From the NCBI GenBank assembly GCA_001592805.2, contig CP051143.1, positions 1,674,001 through 1,738,000 of the forward strand: a stretch of 64,000 nt of DNA, read 5' to 3'. Every line of letters starts with the position of its first letter. The stretch's first letter is position 1. Source of the stretch: Peltaster fructicola (taxonomy: Eukaryota; Ascomycota; Dothideomycetes). Shown here one piece after another: positions 11,074-21,711 of the stretch. The position numbers and the translations under genes are program-made. The notes under the pieces are model-generated. The model had not been told where the DNA came from and ran no database searches. It saw only the letters and a program-made list of their open reading frames with translations.

Positions 11074-11775
11074 ATGGGTCGTGAGGATCAGATCGAAGAG
11101 CGACAGGTCGTCCTGGAATCCATCTTCCCAGATGAGATCACGGATATCAACGAGACGGAGTACCGCATATCCATGATTCTCGATGTCACAATACCCGCAG
11201 ACGATGAGACAGAGCCACCGAGCTTATTGTTCAATGTGCGCTATCCAGAGGCCTACCCAGATGAAGCACCGATCCTTGATATAACACAGCCACCTAATGC
11301 GCCGAAGTTTGCTTTTCTCGATGTGCAAGAGGACAAGGGCCGATTGCTTGATGACCTCAAGCCTACCATCGAGGAGAATATGGGCATTCAGATGATATTC
11401 ACACTGTATAGCGCTGTTAAGGAAGCCGCAGAGCAACTTGTCCTCGAACGGCAGCAAGCAAAGCAGAACGAGCACGAATCGGAGCTGAGGAAGGCAGAAG
11501 AAGAAGAGAACAGGAAGTTCGAGGGTGAGAAAGTTACGCCCGAGAGCTTCCTGGCATGGCGAGATAAGTTCAAACAAGAGTTGGCTGATGAGAAAGCCAG
11601 GGTGTTGGCAGAGCTTGAGGCTGAAGAGAAGAAAAAAAGAGGCAAAGTCGAGGAAAAGAAGCTCAGTGGAAGACAGCTTTGGGAGCAAGGACTGGCAGGC
11701 AAAGTTGTAGAGGACGACGAGGAAGGAGAGGATGGTGTCGCAGCAGCTCTACAGGCCGTGCAGATCAAGGCTTAA
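11074..11775 (+). CDS. RWD-domain protein, RWDD1/GIR2-like (233 aa)
   Basis: The start MGREDQIEERQVVLESIFPD opens an RWD domain (about 1-120) with the characteristic YPEAYPDEAP. A long charged helix (about 120-205, Glu/Lys-rich, probable coiled coil) and an acidic Ala-rich end follow. In yeast, Gir2 pairs with the GTPase Rbg2 and associates with Gcn1 on translating ribosomes. The RWD domain mediates Gcn1 contact. The gene is intronless, of the family's usual length, and divergent from the ACL4-like chaperone gene, so both appear to serve ribosomes. Confidence in the family is high. The exact pairing partner is inferred. Confidence 0.85.
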   Translation: MGREDQIEERQVVLESIFPDEITDINETEYRISMILDVTIPADDETEPPSLLFNVRYPEAYPDEAPILDITQPPNAPKFAFLDVQEDKGRLLDDLKPTIEENMGIQMIFTLYSAVKEAAEQLVLERQQAKQNEHESELRKAEEEENRKFEGEKVTPESFLAWRDKFKQELADEKARVLAELEAEEKKKRGKVEEKKLSGRQLWEQGLAGKVVEDDEEGEDGVAAALQAVQIKA

Positions 11776-12102
11776 GTGTATCGTCCTGGGCTGTGCAAGG
11801 ACTATATACGAAGCAGGAAACCACATGGTGGACGGTTTAGATCTGCAGTTCTTGTTCTGGTACCAATGACCGAGAGCGAGAAAAGCGGCAATCACTCAGA
11901 CGAAGCTGGGCAGGGGCTGGTCTCAAGCATGAGAATCTGACCGGCGTCCTGCGACTGTGAAGGCCAAGAGACAAATGTGCACCGCCAACAAAGCTCATTC
12001 ATGAATCAACGAAGCAGTCCAGCATTGCATAAGAAGACTACAACGTGCTAAGCTGGCACATACCAAGGCGCAGCGGCTGACGTATCGAGCATTGGCGTCG
12101 TG
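11776..12102. other. Convergent 3' ends
   Basis: The 3' untranslated regions of the RWD gene (plus) and the BRCT gene (minus). No other coding signal is seen. Confidence 0.4.
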
Positions 12103-14675
12103 TCAAGCAGTCCCAGTCGACCAATCCCACTTGGCATCATACCGGATCTGCTGAGTCAACGCTGCCAACAACAACCAGTCAGCTTTCACCACTCGAGCCT
12201 GAAGGTTCTGCTTCGTGGAGAGCTCTTGAAATTGCTGCCACAAAGCCTTCTCTTCCTCGGAGTCGCCCGCAACCAGGTATGCATAATTGAGCTCGTCATC
12301 ACCGCCTTGATTTTGACTCTCCTGGCCAGCTTCTGGATCATCTGCTATACGTCGCTTCAATGTCATCCCTCTTCGACCACCACGGAATGCCAAAGCATTG
12401 CCGCCATTGGCAGAAATGATCTCTTTGTACGTGTCGAAGCCACCAACAAGATGATCAGAAACAAAGATGTCCCAACCACGAAACAGCTTATGATCATTGA
12501 CCTTGGCTCTTCCCAGCGCTTCGGAAAGCTTGAAGTCGTACAACCTCTCGGCTGCCTTGTCAGTAAGTGCTGGTGGTGTGGTCATGAGCTCGCCCTTGTC
12601 GAGTGCTGTGTCCAAGTATGCGCTGTTGACGACCAGTGGCGCATTCGCGATAGCGACGACGAACTTCCTGGTACGCAGGATTTTCGGTGCAACTAGTATG
12701 TCGACATTCTTCGGGTCTTGTGTGAGCAAGATGCCAAGCTGTCGCAACTTCGTGCGATCGGTACTCTCTTTGGCAGGCTTCCCGGTCCATCGATCGTCTC
12801 CTGTGACCATGAGACGATGTGCGATAGGTGGCAAAGCATGATCAGCTGCTGGAGCAGGCTTGGCCTTTTTGCGAGGGTTATCTGGGAGGCGGGCACTATC
12901 ACCGCTGAGATCGCCGTCTTGTGCACTTGCCTGGAAACTGTCGCTAGGACGCTTTTTGCTCTTTGCTTCAGTTTGTCGGTCTCGTCCATGCACAAGCCCA
13001 CCCTTGCGTTTCATCTCCTTGTTGAATAAAGCTATGTCGTCAGCCTGCTTATGCAATGTCCCAAGAGCTTTGGCCTTAGCTGCTCTACCTCCAGTCGACA
13101 GGACAGTTGGTGTCTGGTTTTCTTTGCCAACGGGGACGATTATTGGTGTACTATGAGGTTTGGCGATGGGCGATGGAGCTCCCTCGTCTGTTGAAGCATC
13201 GTCTTGCGGCTCTGCAGCTGGCTCGAACAGTCGTCGTTGCACAGGCTTCCTGGATCTTTGCTCAAGCCGTGGGAGCACGTAGACGTGCTCAATGCGCTTG
13301 ACATCGATGCCCACCTGACCGCAAATCTCCCCGAGGTTGGTTCGAGATGGAAACGTAGTGTACTCCGGATTTGTCAAGGACTGTGCTGCACATTTTGCGT
13401 AGCTGTCCTCAAGCCACAGGTGGTTGACCATGTTGATGCCCCATTCTTGTGCAGCGTCGCACTTCTCACTCAATCGATGTGCTGTGATGAGGTGTGTGTT
13501 GTCTTGTTTCATAGTCTTGGTAAAGCTTGCGCCACACTCCTTAACCAGGTTCTGCACGTATGTTCTGGCATCACCAGAATAGTTCGAGACACTAATGCGT
13601 AAATCGTCGAAGCCAGGAATACCCTTATGTGGGACTGGATAGTGAAGAAGCTTGCGCTCAGGAGAAGTCCATCTGTTCGTATTGATGACATGATAGAGCC
13701 AGGCCAGGTTGGCAATTGTCTTTTCAGCGAGGAAGGCGTCCACGAACTCGGAGCTCTCGCGGTAGTGACCAATATAGACATCGGCAGCGTCCAGAGTCTT
13801 CGTGACAGAGCCACCGCCGTTGGCGATCAGACCTGACAAAGTGCTGTTGAGATGCTTGCTAAGCTCTAGATCCGAGGCGAGGTATATCTTCTTGCTGTGG
13901 AATACGTTCAGAGCCTTGCGAGGTTTAGAAGGCGATATTGGTACAGTGTTCTCTTCTGGCTTGGCCGCGCTTGCGCCCACGACTGAGAGCGCTGGATTGA
14001 TCGTCACCGGCTCGCGGACGTCATGACGAAGAATCTGCGGATCAGGCAGTTCGTATGGCCGCTCGTCAATCTTCTTGCCAAGCTTCAAGCAATCATCGAA
14101 CCAGTGCGGTAGTACAATTCTGACAGGCAGGTGCTTCTCTCGTGCCAGCCGGCACTTCTCGCTGTCCATGTCCATGGTGACGATGTGTGTGACAATCTTG
14201 GTGAGCGGACTGCTGTACTGACCTCCCAGAGCAATGACTCCTGCAATGATAGCATCCTCATCGCTTTCAGGTAGGGTACCGCAAGTCACTATCACATCGT
14301 TGAAAAACTGGCTTGGATCAGGACTGTACTGCCGGGGCGTGACCAATCGTCCTTTCGCAATGCTGTCAGAGATCCAGTTGGGTTTGACGACATTTATGGC
14401 CGCATCTAAAGCATCCGTGTAGTCTGGGAAGTCGATGTGGGTTGAGATGATATGGGTAAGCTCATTGAGTTTGGCGTAGCCTTCAGGAGCCGTGCTGGAG
14501 ATGTAGTTGCCGCCATTATCGGTCACACTCGTGATGATCTGTACGGCGTTAGTGATTGCCGGATGTGACATGATTGTACTCGTACCAGCTGCTCCTGCTG
14601 GGTAGTCACATCATCACTGGGTATGATTGTGATTGCAACACCCTCGAACAGCTTACTACAGTCCTGGTCGTCCAT
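12103..14675 (-). CDS. RTT107/BRC1-like multi-BRCT protein (2 exons, 841 aa)
   Basis: Exon 1 is 14675-14586 and exon 2 is 14538-12103, with a 47-nt intron (GTACGA, branch CACTAAC, end TACAG). Starting at the ATG inside that intron (14571) would remove the first BRCT strand. Exon 1 restores it (KLFEGVAITIIPSDD), matching the N-terminus of Brc1/Rtt107. BRCT repeats fill the N-terminal half (WISDSIAKGRL and LPHWFDDCLKLG mark ends of the first two). A Ser/Lys-rich linker follows, and a C-terminal tandem BRCT pair occupies about 600-835. In yeasts this scaffold binds phosphorylated H2A through that pair and recruits Smc5/6 and Slx4 at stalled replication forks. The gene is convergent with the RWD gene. 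Confidence 0.85.
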
Positions 14676-15167
14676 CGCGTGGGGACGTGTGAGACACCAT
14701 GTACCGTGAGAGCTGGTGTTGTGGCAAGGTCATCCTACGAGCGCGTGAAGGTGTTGTCGCAAACCGCGTTAAGTGCTCGCGGCTAGTTCCGTTCGCATCG
14801 CGCTAAGATCACCGTGCACGTGCGCGCAAAGTCTTGAGCACAATAGATTTTCAACCTCTCTTCCACCCTCATCAACATCATCTGCAGCGTGCTCAGCGCT
14901 TTCCATCAGAGCTGAACTACTCGCAGAGCTGGAGCGGCGGGAGTCGAGATGCTGTGAACGCCACGTCACAGCATGCCTCTCGTTTCTGCCTGCTATGCAG
15001 TTGAGGCAGCTGTCCTGTAAGGTACGACACTTCCTCTTCTACCAGCCTTCGAAGGATGCAATCATATACAATCCAACGCCGAAACCACAGTGTGGATTAA
15101 CATCTCTAGAATTACTCTGACACATTCCTCCATCTAAATCGAGCACTGCTCTCTAGACAAAGCTAAC
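14676..15167. other. Upstream region between divergent units
   Basis: It lies between the BRCT gene start (minus) and the unidentified spliced unit (plus). No supported coding frame. A GTACGA-type splice site follows ATGCAGTTGAGG at about 15020, so an earlier exon of the downstream unit could lie here. Confidence 0.3.
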
Positions 15168-16320
15168 ATGATGTCTACAGTGCTGAAATATGCCATGGAC
15201 ATCTGGCGGACCCAGCATCCTTCTTGTCTAGCTCTTGCTATGTCACTCCGGGCTGCTATCCTCGAAACTCAAGGTCAGTCCCACTTCCTACCTCTCTCCT
15301 CCATCTGCTATGACGAGAACTTGACAATATGGCATTCCTCGAACGGAACTCTTTGTGTCGAATTTGTCTTTACTGTTTCAGCCTTGTCTGAGCTCTCACG
15401 ATTACATCAAGATCAATATAATGTACAATGCTCAGATGCTAATGGTGCGACAGGTACGTATCTACGGCATCGGCCCACTCCAACATGATGAGCCCTTCAA
15501 CGCACGGGCGGACAGATTATGCACCTGGAACTGTTGTATGCATTCAAGCGAGGCTTTACAACCCTCGTGCATATCATGGAGAAGGAGTGCTTGTTGAGAA
15601 AGCGTCGACTGATCTCGACACATCACAATCTACGATCTGTTGACTGAAGACCACAAGCTGACTCGATTCAAACAGGTAAGCGCAGTCCATCGCTTGCGTA
15701 TGGTGATGAGCAACTATTCACACTGTGTGAGGGATTGCTCGCTATATTGAGGGTGTCTCGATGATCACACATTCACATCTGAAAATTCTGATTCCTTCGT
15801 CGAGGACTACACCACAGATTTATCATGCAGTAGACCATGGTTCAGACTGACCAAAGTATAGGTAAGCGTCACCACTGACTGTGCACCATCCTGTGTTGAT
15901 GATCATCTTTTTGTTTGATCCACATGATACTTCCAATAACAAAATCTGATATAATGAGGTATGGAATGGGAGTCTTGTATTGCAAATAGCTGCTGACATC
16001 CAAAAGCCTGATTTCCACAGCCCACTCAGCCTTCTGCCTATGCTATATACTCGATCAGCATGCTGACCTACACCAGTCGTCAGACCCGTGTTCTGCGTAG
16101 TCTGCGAGGTACGAACAGCTTACTTTCCTGTACCATATGATGTCTTATACATCCACAAAATCCGATGCTTAGGCAATGCGGTCACATCTGTATCCTGATC
16201 TCCATCACTTTGCCCAGCAACTCGTGCTCAGCAAGGTCAAACGCTGACTTGTCGACAGCTAGTGGTCACTCTTCCACCAAGGTGAGTTGCCTTCACCAAT
16301 TACACACTACACGATGAACA
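15168..16320 (+). other. Unidentified spliced unit, possibly a decayed or error-containing gene
   Basis: Six strong 5' splice-like sites lie in tandem on plus (after 15273, 15453, 15675, 15861, 16108 and 16281), several followed by pyrimidine-rich or branch-containing 3' sites (TTTACTGTTTCAG to 15381, GGCGGACAG to 15515, GATGCTTAG at about 16172). Exons 15168-15273, 15382-15453 and 15516-15643 join in constant phase into an open 101-codon frame beginning MMSTVLKYAMDIW. Other stretches in other frames also look coding, for example YDLLTEDHKLTRFKQ before 15675, and VRPVFCVVCE joined to AMRSHLYPDLHHFAQQL at 16173-16230, ending at a TGA near 16245. No family is recognised. It may be a real intron-rich gene, a non-coding spliced RNA or a pseudogene. 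Confidence 0.35.
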
Positions 16321-16495
16321 ACAAATATTTCGCTGTGTTCTTTCGTAGCACTTGCATTGACGACAACATACCTTGGAGAACTGACAACAACACCGCACCT
16401 TCGCTATCTATGTTCAGATGATTAAGGATCACAACTGACAGGATGGGCAGGTTGCAGACCCCTTCGTGCGAAGACTGCGTCCAGAACCACACCAC

Positions 16496-17287
16496 CTAAC
16501 AAGTGTGGCTACTCGTACATTCAAGCCTTCCTAAACGCCTCGTCGACAATGTCTGCAAGCTCCCCAGAGTGTCGACCTTCAGGTTGATGTCGTAAGCATC
16601 GTACTCAGTGTCCTTCAGGCCACCAATCAGACCTTTCCGATCTACCCAGACGTGGTACGGCAGACCGAATTCCTTGGCTGGCTCGTGGTCATGATGTAGG
16701 CTTTGAGCTGTATGACACAACTGGCTCTGTTCAATGCCAAAGTCCTGCTTCAGATGGTCGACCAGGTATTGGAAGTTCCGCAGGTCTGGCTTGTAGCTAC
16801 CGATGTCTTCTGCTGTGTAGATAGCATCAAAATGGCAACCGTTCAAGGCATGTTTGAGAGTGCCACTGAAAGATCGATTGTCAACGTTGGTCACTGGGAT
16901 GAGCTTGTAGTGCTTGCCTAGCCTACGAATGGCATCGACGGTATCTGGAAATGCTTCATACGATCCGATTGTGTTGCCGTACTCCTTGGCCGTGGCGTCC
17001 AGGTCGACTTCGGTAAGTTTGCCTGCTCCGACTAGCTTCAGCTCGATTGCAGTGCGCTTGAGACCTTCGGCGATCACATCTCGTTGTAGCATCGTAGGAG
17101 ATTCGACCTGAATGGCATTGTCATGCTTTGACAGCATAGCCATGACCTGCTGTCTGTCATGGACGTAAGGGCCAATAGCAGATGCTTTAACGCCGGCCCA
17201 CATGCCTCCCTCCCAGTCCACCAATGTGCCGAATATGTCGAAGGACATAGCCTTGATATGGGTCCATGGGATTGCTGAAGTGGTCAT
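16496..17287 (-). CDS. Type II 2-haloacid dehalogenase, HAD superfamily (263 aa, C-terminus frame-shifted)
   Basis: HAD motif I is SFDIFGTLVDW with nucleophile Asp17. Motif II is IPVTNVDN, the Lys motif is GSYKPDLRNF, and the last motif is QSLHHDHEPAKEFG. These mark the fungal (S)-2-haloacid dehalogenase group, which hydrolyses small 2-haloacids in vitro; the natural substrate in fungi is unclear. Near the end the frame turns into an odd Arg/Ser-rich tail ending SSHTC. One frame over, from about 16560 to a TGA at 16523-16521, the sequence reads LADIVDEAFRKA, the expected family C-terminus. The switch coincides with a run of four C (16562-16565 on plus), so one base seems to be missing there. 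The catalytic core is unaffected. A TATATA lies about 90 bases upstream of the start. Confidence 0.85.
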   Translation of the reverse strand: MTTSAIPWTHIKAMSFDIFGTLVDWEGGMWAGVKASAIGPYVHDRQQVMAMLSKHDNAIQVESPTMLQRDVIAEGLKRTAIELKLVGAGKLTEVDLDATAKEYGNTIGSYEAFPDTVDAIRRLGKHYKLIPVTNVDNRSFSGTLKHALNGCHFDAIYTAEDIGSYKPDLRNFQYLVDHLKQDFGIEQSQLCHTAQSLHHDHEPAKEFGLPYHVWVDRKGLIGGLKDTEYDAYDINLKVDTLGSLQTLSTRRLGRLECTSSHTC

Positions 17288-17377
17288 GTTGTCAGTGGTC
17301 GGGAGTGTCAGAGGTAGTACTAAGTCAATACTATAGATCTTAGGTCTGCCTTTGCCTTCGTGATGAATTGAGTGGTC

Positions 17378-17383
17378 TATATA
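17378..17383 (-). promoter_or_regulatory. Possible TATA box of the dehalogenase gene
   Basis: TATATA lies about 90 bases upstream of the dehalogenase ATG on minus. Only motif and spacing support it. Confidence 0.3.
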
Positions 17384-17804
17384 CCTGCTGCATCACACGT
17401 GCCATGGGAAATAGTAGTGGGTCCATGTCGATCATAGCTATCCCAAAAGAGGCATCTATAGGGCGGAGGACAGGACACTTGCTCTAAACATATATTCGCT
17501 CAATGCTGTAATTGCTTGGCACTTCTGCTCTTCAGTGTCGCAGATGGTGACTATGATGATCTCCAATTAGACTGGTCTCGCATCGAGTGCTTGCTGTCTT
17601 TGTGCAGAGGCTCATGCGCTGCTAGAGATTCGACTGCTGCATGGCTGGTCAAGTACACTTGGCCATGATACTTGCTGACGATCTCACGAGTGTACCAACG
17701 AAGCAACGTCTCTCTTGAGCATGAGCATGTGAGTGAGAAGTGCATGCATTGCTGCAGCATCTCGTGTACATTGGGGTATCCATATCCTGTCGTATTCATT
17801 ACAT
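17384..17804. other. Intergenic between two minus-strand genes
   Basis: The dehalogenase upstream region and the transporter 3' region. No coding signal supported. Confidence 0.35.
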
Positions 17805-18881
17805 CTACACCATCTGTCCTGCATCTTTCTTGCTGACGACAGACTCTGATCGTTCGTTTGAGCCACGCATCTGCTGTCCGATGATAGACTGCGCATCGGT
17901 GCCGACAATATCACCGTCAATGGCGATTGGTCCACCTTCACCGGTCAAGTACTAGACGAAGTCAGCCGAAAAGCACACAGCAGCAGCCACAGTTCCACTC
18001 ACCAGATACCAGAATGCCACACCAACGAACAAACCTCCACCAATAATGTTTCCGATCAATGCTGGAATCATGCTCTTCCAGATGTAATAGCCAACTGTCA
18101 GTCCTGGTGTACCCACCCAGATACCTGTCGAGCGATCAGTGATTGTGTAAGGTGTAGTTCAAGCTAACTCACCTGTAGGCACGAAGAACATGTTTGCGAC
18201 AACGTGGTCAAAGGCGAGACACACGAAAGCGAAGACTGGAAACCAAATGGCGATAACCTTGCTGAACAGCTCCCTGCTCATCATTGCGAGGTAGCAGGCC
18301 ATGCAGACGAGCCAGTTTGCACCGATTCCACGGAGGAAGATCTGGTGCCAGGCTGGCGTGATGACTTTGGCAGTTGCGAATGCTCTGGCCTCAGAGGCGT
18401 ATGGGTCTGCCGCGAACGTGCCGCCGTAGCCAGTGATCAGTGCGACAATGAACAGAGATCCCGCCAGGTTGCCGAGGAAAGTCACCGTCCAGTGAATGAG
18501 CATCTTCAAAGGAGACAGCCTGCGGTGAAGAACAGAAACGGTCGTGAACTGAAGCTGTTAGTGAATGGTCAAGTCATGCATGCGTCTGCTTACCATGAAG
18601 GAGCCTGTGCAGAGATCAACGCCAGTCAAGATGATCATGACGAGACCAAATGGAAAGATGATAGCAGAGATCATCCTGATCAGACCGGGCGCGTTCGTCT
18701 GGAACCAAGGCGAGGAGTTGGTCGACAGAGAACATGCGCAAGCCAACGACAGGTAGAAGCCTGCCATACAGCCACTGATGAACATCTTGTCAAGGCGCAT
18801 ATGCGCCTTGGCTACTCGGCGCGAGCATATCTCAATTGCCTCGCGCGCAGAATAGTGGTTGTTAGCTGGCGTGTACATCAT
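17805..18881 (-). CDS. Formate/nitrite transporter (FNT) family channel (4 exons, 310 aa)
   Basis: Exons 18881-18594, 18548-18173, 18124-18003 and 17951-17805, with introns of 45, 48 and 51 nt, all GT-AG and in phase. The protein has six hydrophobic segments and FNT landmarks: NNHYSAREAIEICSRR at the start, LTGVDLCTGSFMFTTVSVLH around the half-helix in the second membrane region, WFPVFAFVCLAFDHVVANMF and IPALIGNIIGGGLFVGVAFW near the end, then a hydrophilic tail. Fungal members (A. nidulans NitA) carry nitrite across the plasma membrane as pentamers. Others prefer formate, and the sequence alone does not decide. A GTAAGT site near 18932 and a CGCCAG at about 18865 on minus would allow a different first exon. 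No nitrate-assimilation genes are adjacent. Confidence 0.85.
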
Positions 18882-21136
18882 GAGGCGTTATGATGGATGA
18901 CAATGGACGATTAGATGAGGACATGACTTACACAGCATCTGCAGGTCACCTCTTATACATAACCTTGAGGCATTTGCCTAAGCAACCTCGAGTGAGGACG
19001 ATCGGGTTGACCCAAGCGCAACATGGACCAATCTGACAGCACCGAAGACATCTGTATGTCCACTTCGAGCGATCATAGCTCTTTGGCGGGTGGTAGTACT
19101 GTGCTTGGAGATGGATCACAGCACAATAGTGTGATGTAGTCTGAGCCGGGTGCCTCAATTGGCTTTCAGGGATAGATAAGCTGGGAACCAATGGAAGTGC
19201 TTGTGATCTGCCGAGATGGCGCGTCGATGGCGTCCCCAAGCACTCCTACGTAAGTGCAACGAAGCCATAAGGCTTATCTCGTGGCAGAGGACACTTGCGG
19301 TTGTGCGGGTGGCCAGCATTGATGTCTCTGGTAGCTCGGTATCGTGTTATCAGTGGTGGGAGATAAGGCTTGGAAAGCTTGTTGACTTGGTTATGCACGA
19401 GAACGACTCGGATGTGCAGATTGTCGATCTCGTGTTTGCTTTGCACATACCAGTCTGTCGACACATAAGGGTGACGAGACGGCCGCTGTTAGCGAGGAGA
19501 CTTGCCGGTGAGGTTTGCTTGGTGAGATGGTTGTTGTCAATGAGACTATGGTGGTTTGACAAGGACAAACTTCGGCAAGTTTTCCCGAGTGTTCGCCGGA
19601 CACCTTTCCGCAAGCCTTCCGCTCGACATCAACGAATCTTGCGATGAGCATACAGGGCTGTTGCTTCACTGCTCACCACGGCGAACATGCTCACAACTTG
19701 GATATGCTGACCGCGATACCACCTATACCGGAGGCATAACGACAGCTTCCCGCCGATGCAGAGCTGGGTCGTCCGTAACCCTTCACCATACTATGTCGAT
19801 TCAAGGTATCAAAATGCACAGTAGTTTGGCGATCCAGGCTTCTCCGCGGAATGGTCTCCCGATGAACCTCGCACAGGTCTACAGGAATGGCACCTGCTCA
19901 CAAGCGAGTTGGGAGCCTTATCTGTAGAGATCAGCCGTCTCCTCGTCTATGATCGGAGTACATTGTTAAGCATTAGTGATCCAGAGTCTGTAGGAAACGG
20001 TATGGACTGCACTCCTCCACTAGATCTTACCTTGCCCAGGTGATACCACACTGCTGCTCCGAGCATCGAAGAACTGGGGCCAGGATCATACCAAGTCGAG
20101 CACACTCTCACTGACGGGTAGGCCGTCCCTTCGTTCGTTGCTGCCAATTCATGGAAACAGTCGTAGTATTTCCTACATGATGTTTAGGTCAATCGCATGC
20201 TTGGAACTCTTCTTTCCCTCCGAGGTTGTACACTAGATGAGAACCTGTATGGCTTGACGACCATGCACAACGGTGCGCCTGCTCCATCATCTACAATCGG
20301 AGCTTTCAGCCACTGCATAATCCGTACGAGCGATGAGCTGGATAAGCACACGACATGCTCGATTTCTGGTGTATGTGAGAGGTATATGAGAGTCGAATGA
20401 TGGTAATACATGAGCAGGTACCTTCAACGACCGACATCAGCACTTCAGTGTGCTCGTGTCATCCTTGACCATCAGAGTATGTCGGTAGAGATGTGCTGAG
20501 CTCGATTGGTCGTCTCATCTAGCTTGGACAAAGTGCCGCACAGTATGCTTGCGGTGTTTCTAGCCTTCACCTCTCCATATGCTGGGATCACTATCGCTGG
20601 TAACCCATATTCGCTCGAGCAACAAGGTAGCGAAGTAGCTCCATACGCAGATGCAATGTAGAAGAGTCGTTGAAGCATCTACAATGTTTATATGGCTGGA
20701 CCGACCTCCACTATCGTTGTGTCGCACTTAGCTTGGCGTGCACTTCGAATGCAGCAGGGCTCGTCCTCCATCGTTACGGTCACGAATCACACTGGGCTTT
20801 GCTCACATACATGTAGTCGCCTCACAAGCACGAGGATCCTAAGGTTAGGCTTACCATTTGTGAATCCGGACAGACTCTCCTATACCACACACGCTATTGG
20901 AATCGCAGCTCACAAGCGACGACGTCAGTGCGAAGTGAATCGGCGTATAGCTTCACAACGCCACTCGCAGCCTCTTTCTTTCCACTTCACCTTACCGCCA
21001 GCGAGTCGCGCGTCGCACAAGCTAGTAAGCAAGCGACTTTTCACGTCAACCACGCGCTCTGCACCTCCTACCATCAACAACCCTCCGCCTCGCCAAGCTA
21101 CACATCCTTACAAACTCTGCAGCACAACCAGCAACA
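18882..21136. other. Gene-poor gap, 2.25 kb
   Basis: Short frames only. One minus frame (20147-19947) contains a well-formed 46-nt intron (GTAAGA to CCTACAG, 20032-19987), which would give a peptide of about 43 residues, too little to call. The region near SUMO is CT- and CA-rich and is likely its promoter and leader. Confidence 0.35.
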
Positions 21137-21489
21137 ATGGCCGAAGCAGGCGCAGGTTCTCCAAGCGGCGCCGGCGGTGATGCACCACAAGCCCCAGAGC
21201 ATTTGAACATCAAGGTCACCGATGGTAACAACGAGGTGTTCTTCAAGATCAAGCGAACGACTCAGCTCAAGAAGCTCATGGACGCCTTTTGCGAACGCCA
21301 GGGCAAGTCGCCAAGCACTGTTCGCTTTCTGTTCGACGGCACTCGCGTGAATCCAACAGACAGTCCCGACACTGTGAGTTATGCTATTAGCCCTGTTTTT
21401 GCAAAGTGCTGACTGTTGCGCAGCTTGACATGGAGGACGGCGACACCCTCGACGTACACCAAGAACAGATTGGAGGAGGATATTTCTGA
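21137..21489 (+). CDS. SUMO (small ubiquitin-like modifier) precursor (2 exons, 100 aa)
   Basis: Exons 21137-21373 and 21424-21489 with a 50-nt intron. After a short Gly/Ala-rich N-terminus, the ubiquitin-fold core HLNIKVTDGNNEVFFKIKRT, LMDAFCERQGK and VRFLFDGTRV is typical of SMT3/SUMO, and exon 2 supplies LDMEDGDTLDVHQEQIGG. The mature end is the Gly96-Gly97 pair, and the tail GYF is removed by a Ulp-type protease before conjugation to nuclear and other targets. Without splicing the frame runs into a nonsense tail, so the intron is certain. Confidence 0.95.
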
Positions 21490-21711
21490 GCGCAGCGATG
21501 GTTGGGAGGGTCGAGGAGCACCTTCTCCGAAAGAGCATGGTCGGAAGGCCGGCGACGATACCACGAGAAGCACGAAGAAGAACACATACACCCGCCGCAA
21601 GCAATCAGGCTGCGATACACTCTGCGTCAATAGTGGGCAAGCATGTACACCATGAGAAGATCTACATCAGTAGTCTTGTACGATCATAAACACAGCTCAA
21701 GAAGGGCTCAT

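Noticed and set aside
18204-18893. 229-codon plus frame opposite the FNT gene
   Set aside because: Antisense shadow of transporter exons 1 and 2; hydrophilic composition mirrors the membrane helices.
16249-19250. Metabolic gene cluster around dehalogenase and FNT channel
   Set aside because: Only two genes of unrelated likely function, with no shared pathway enzymes or dedicated regulator nearby.
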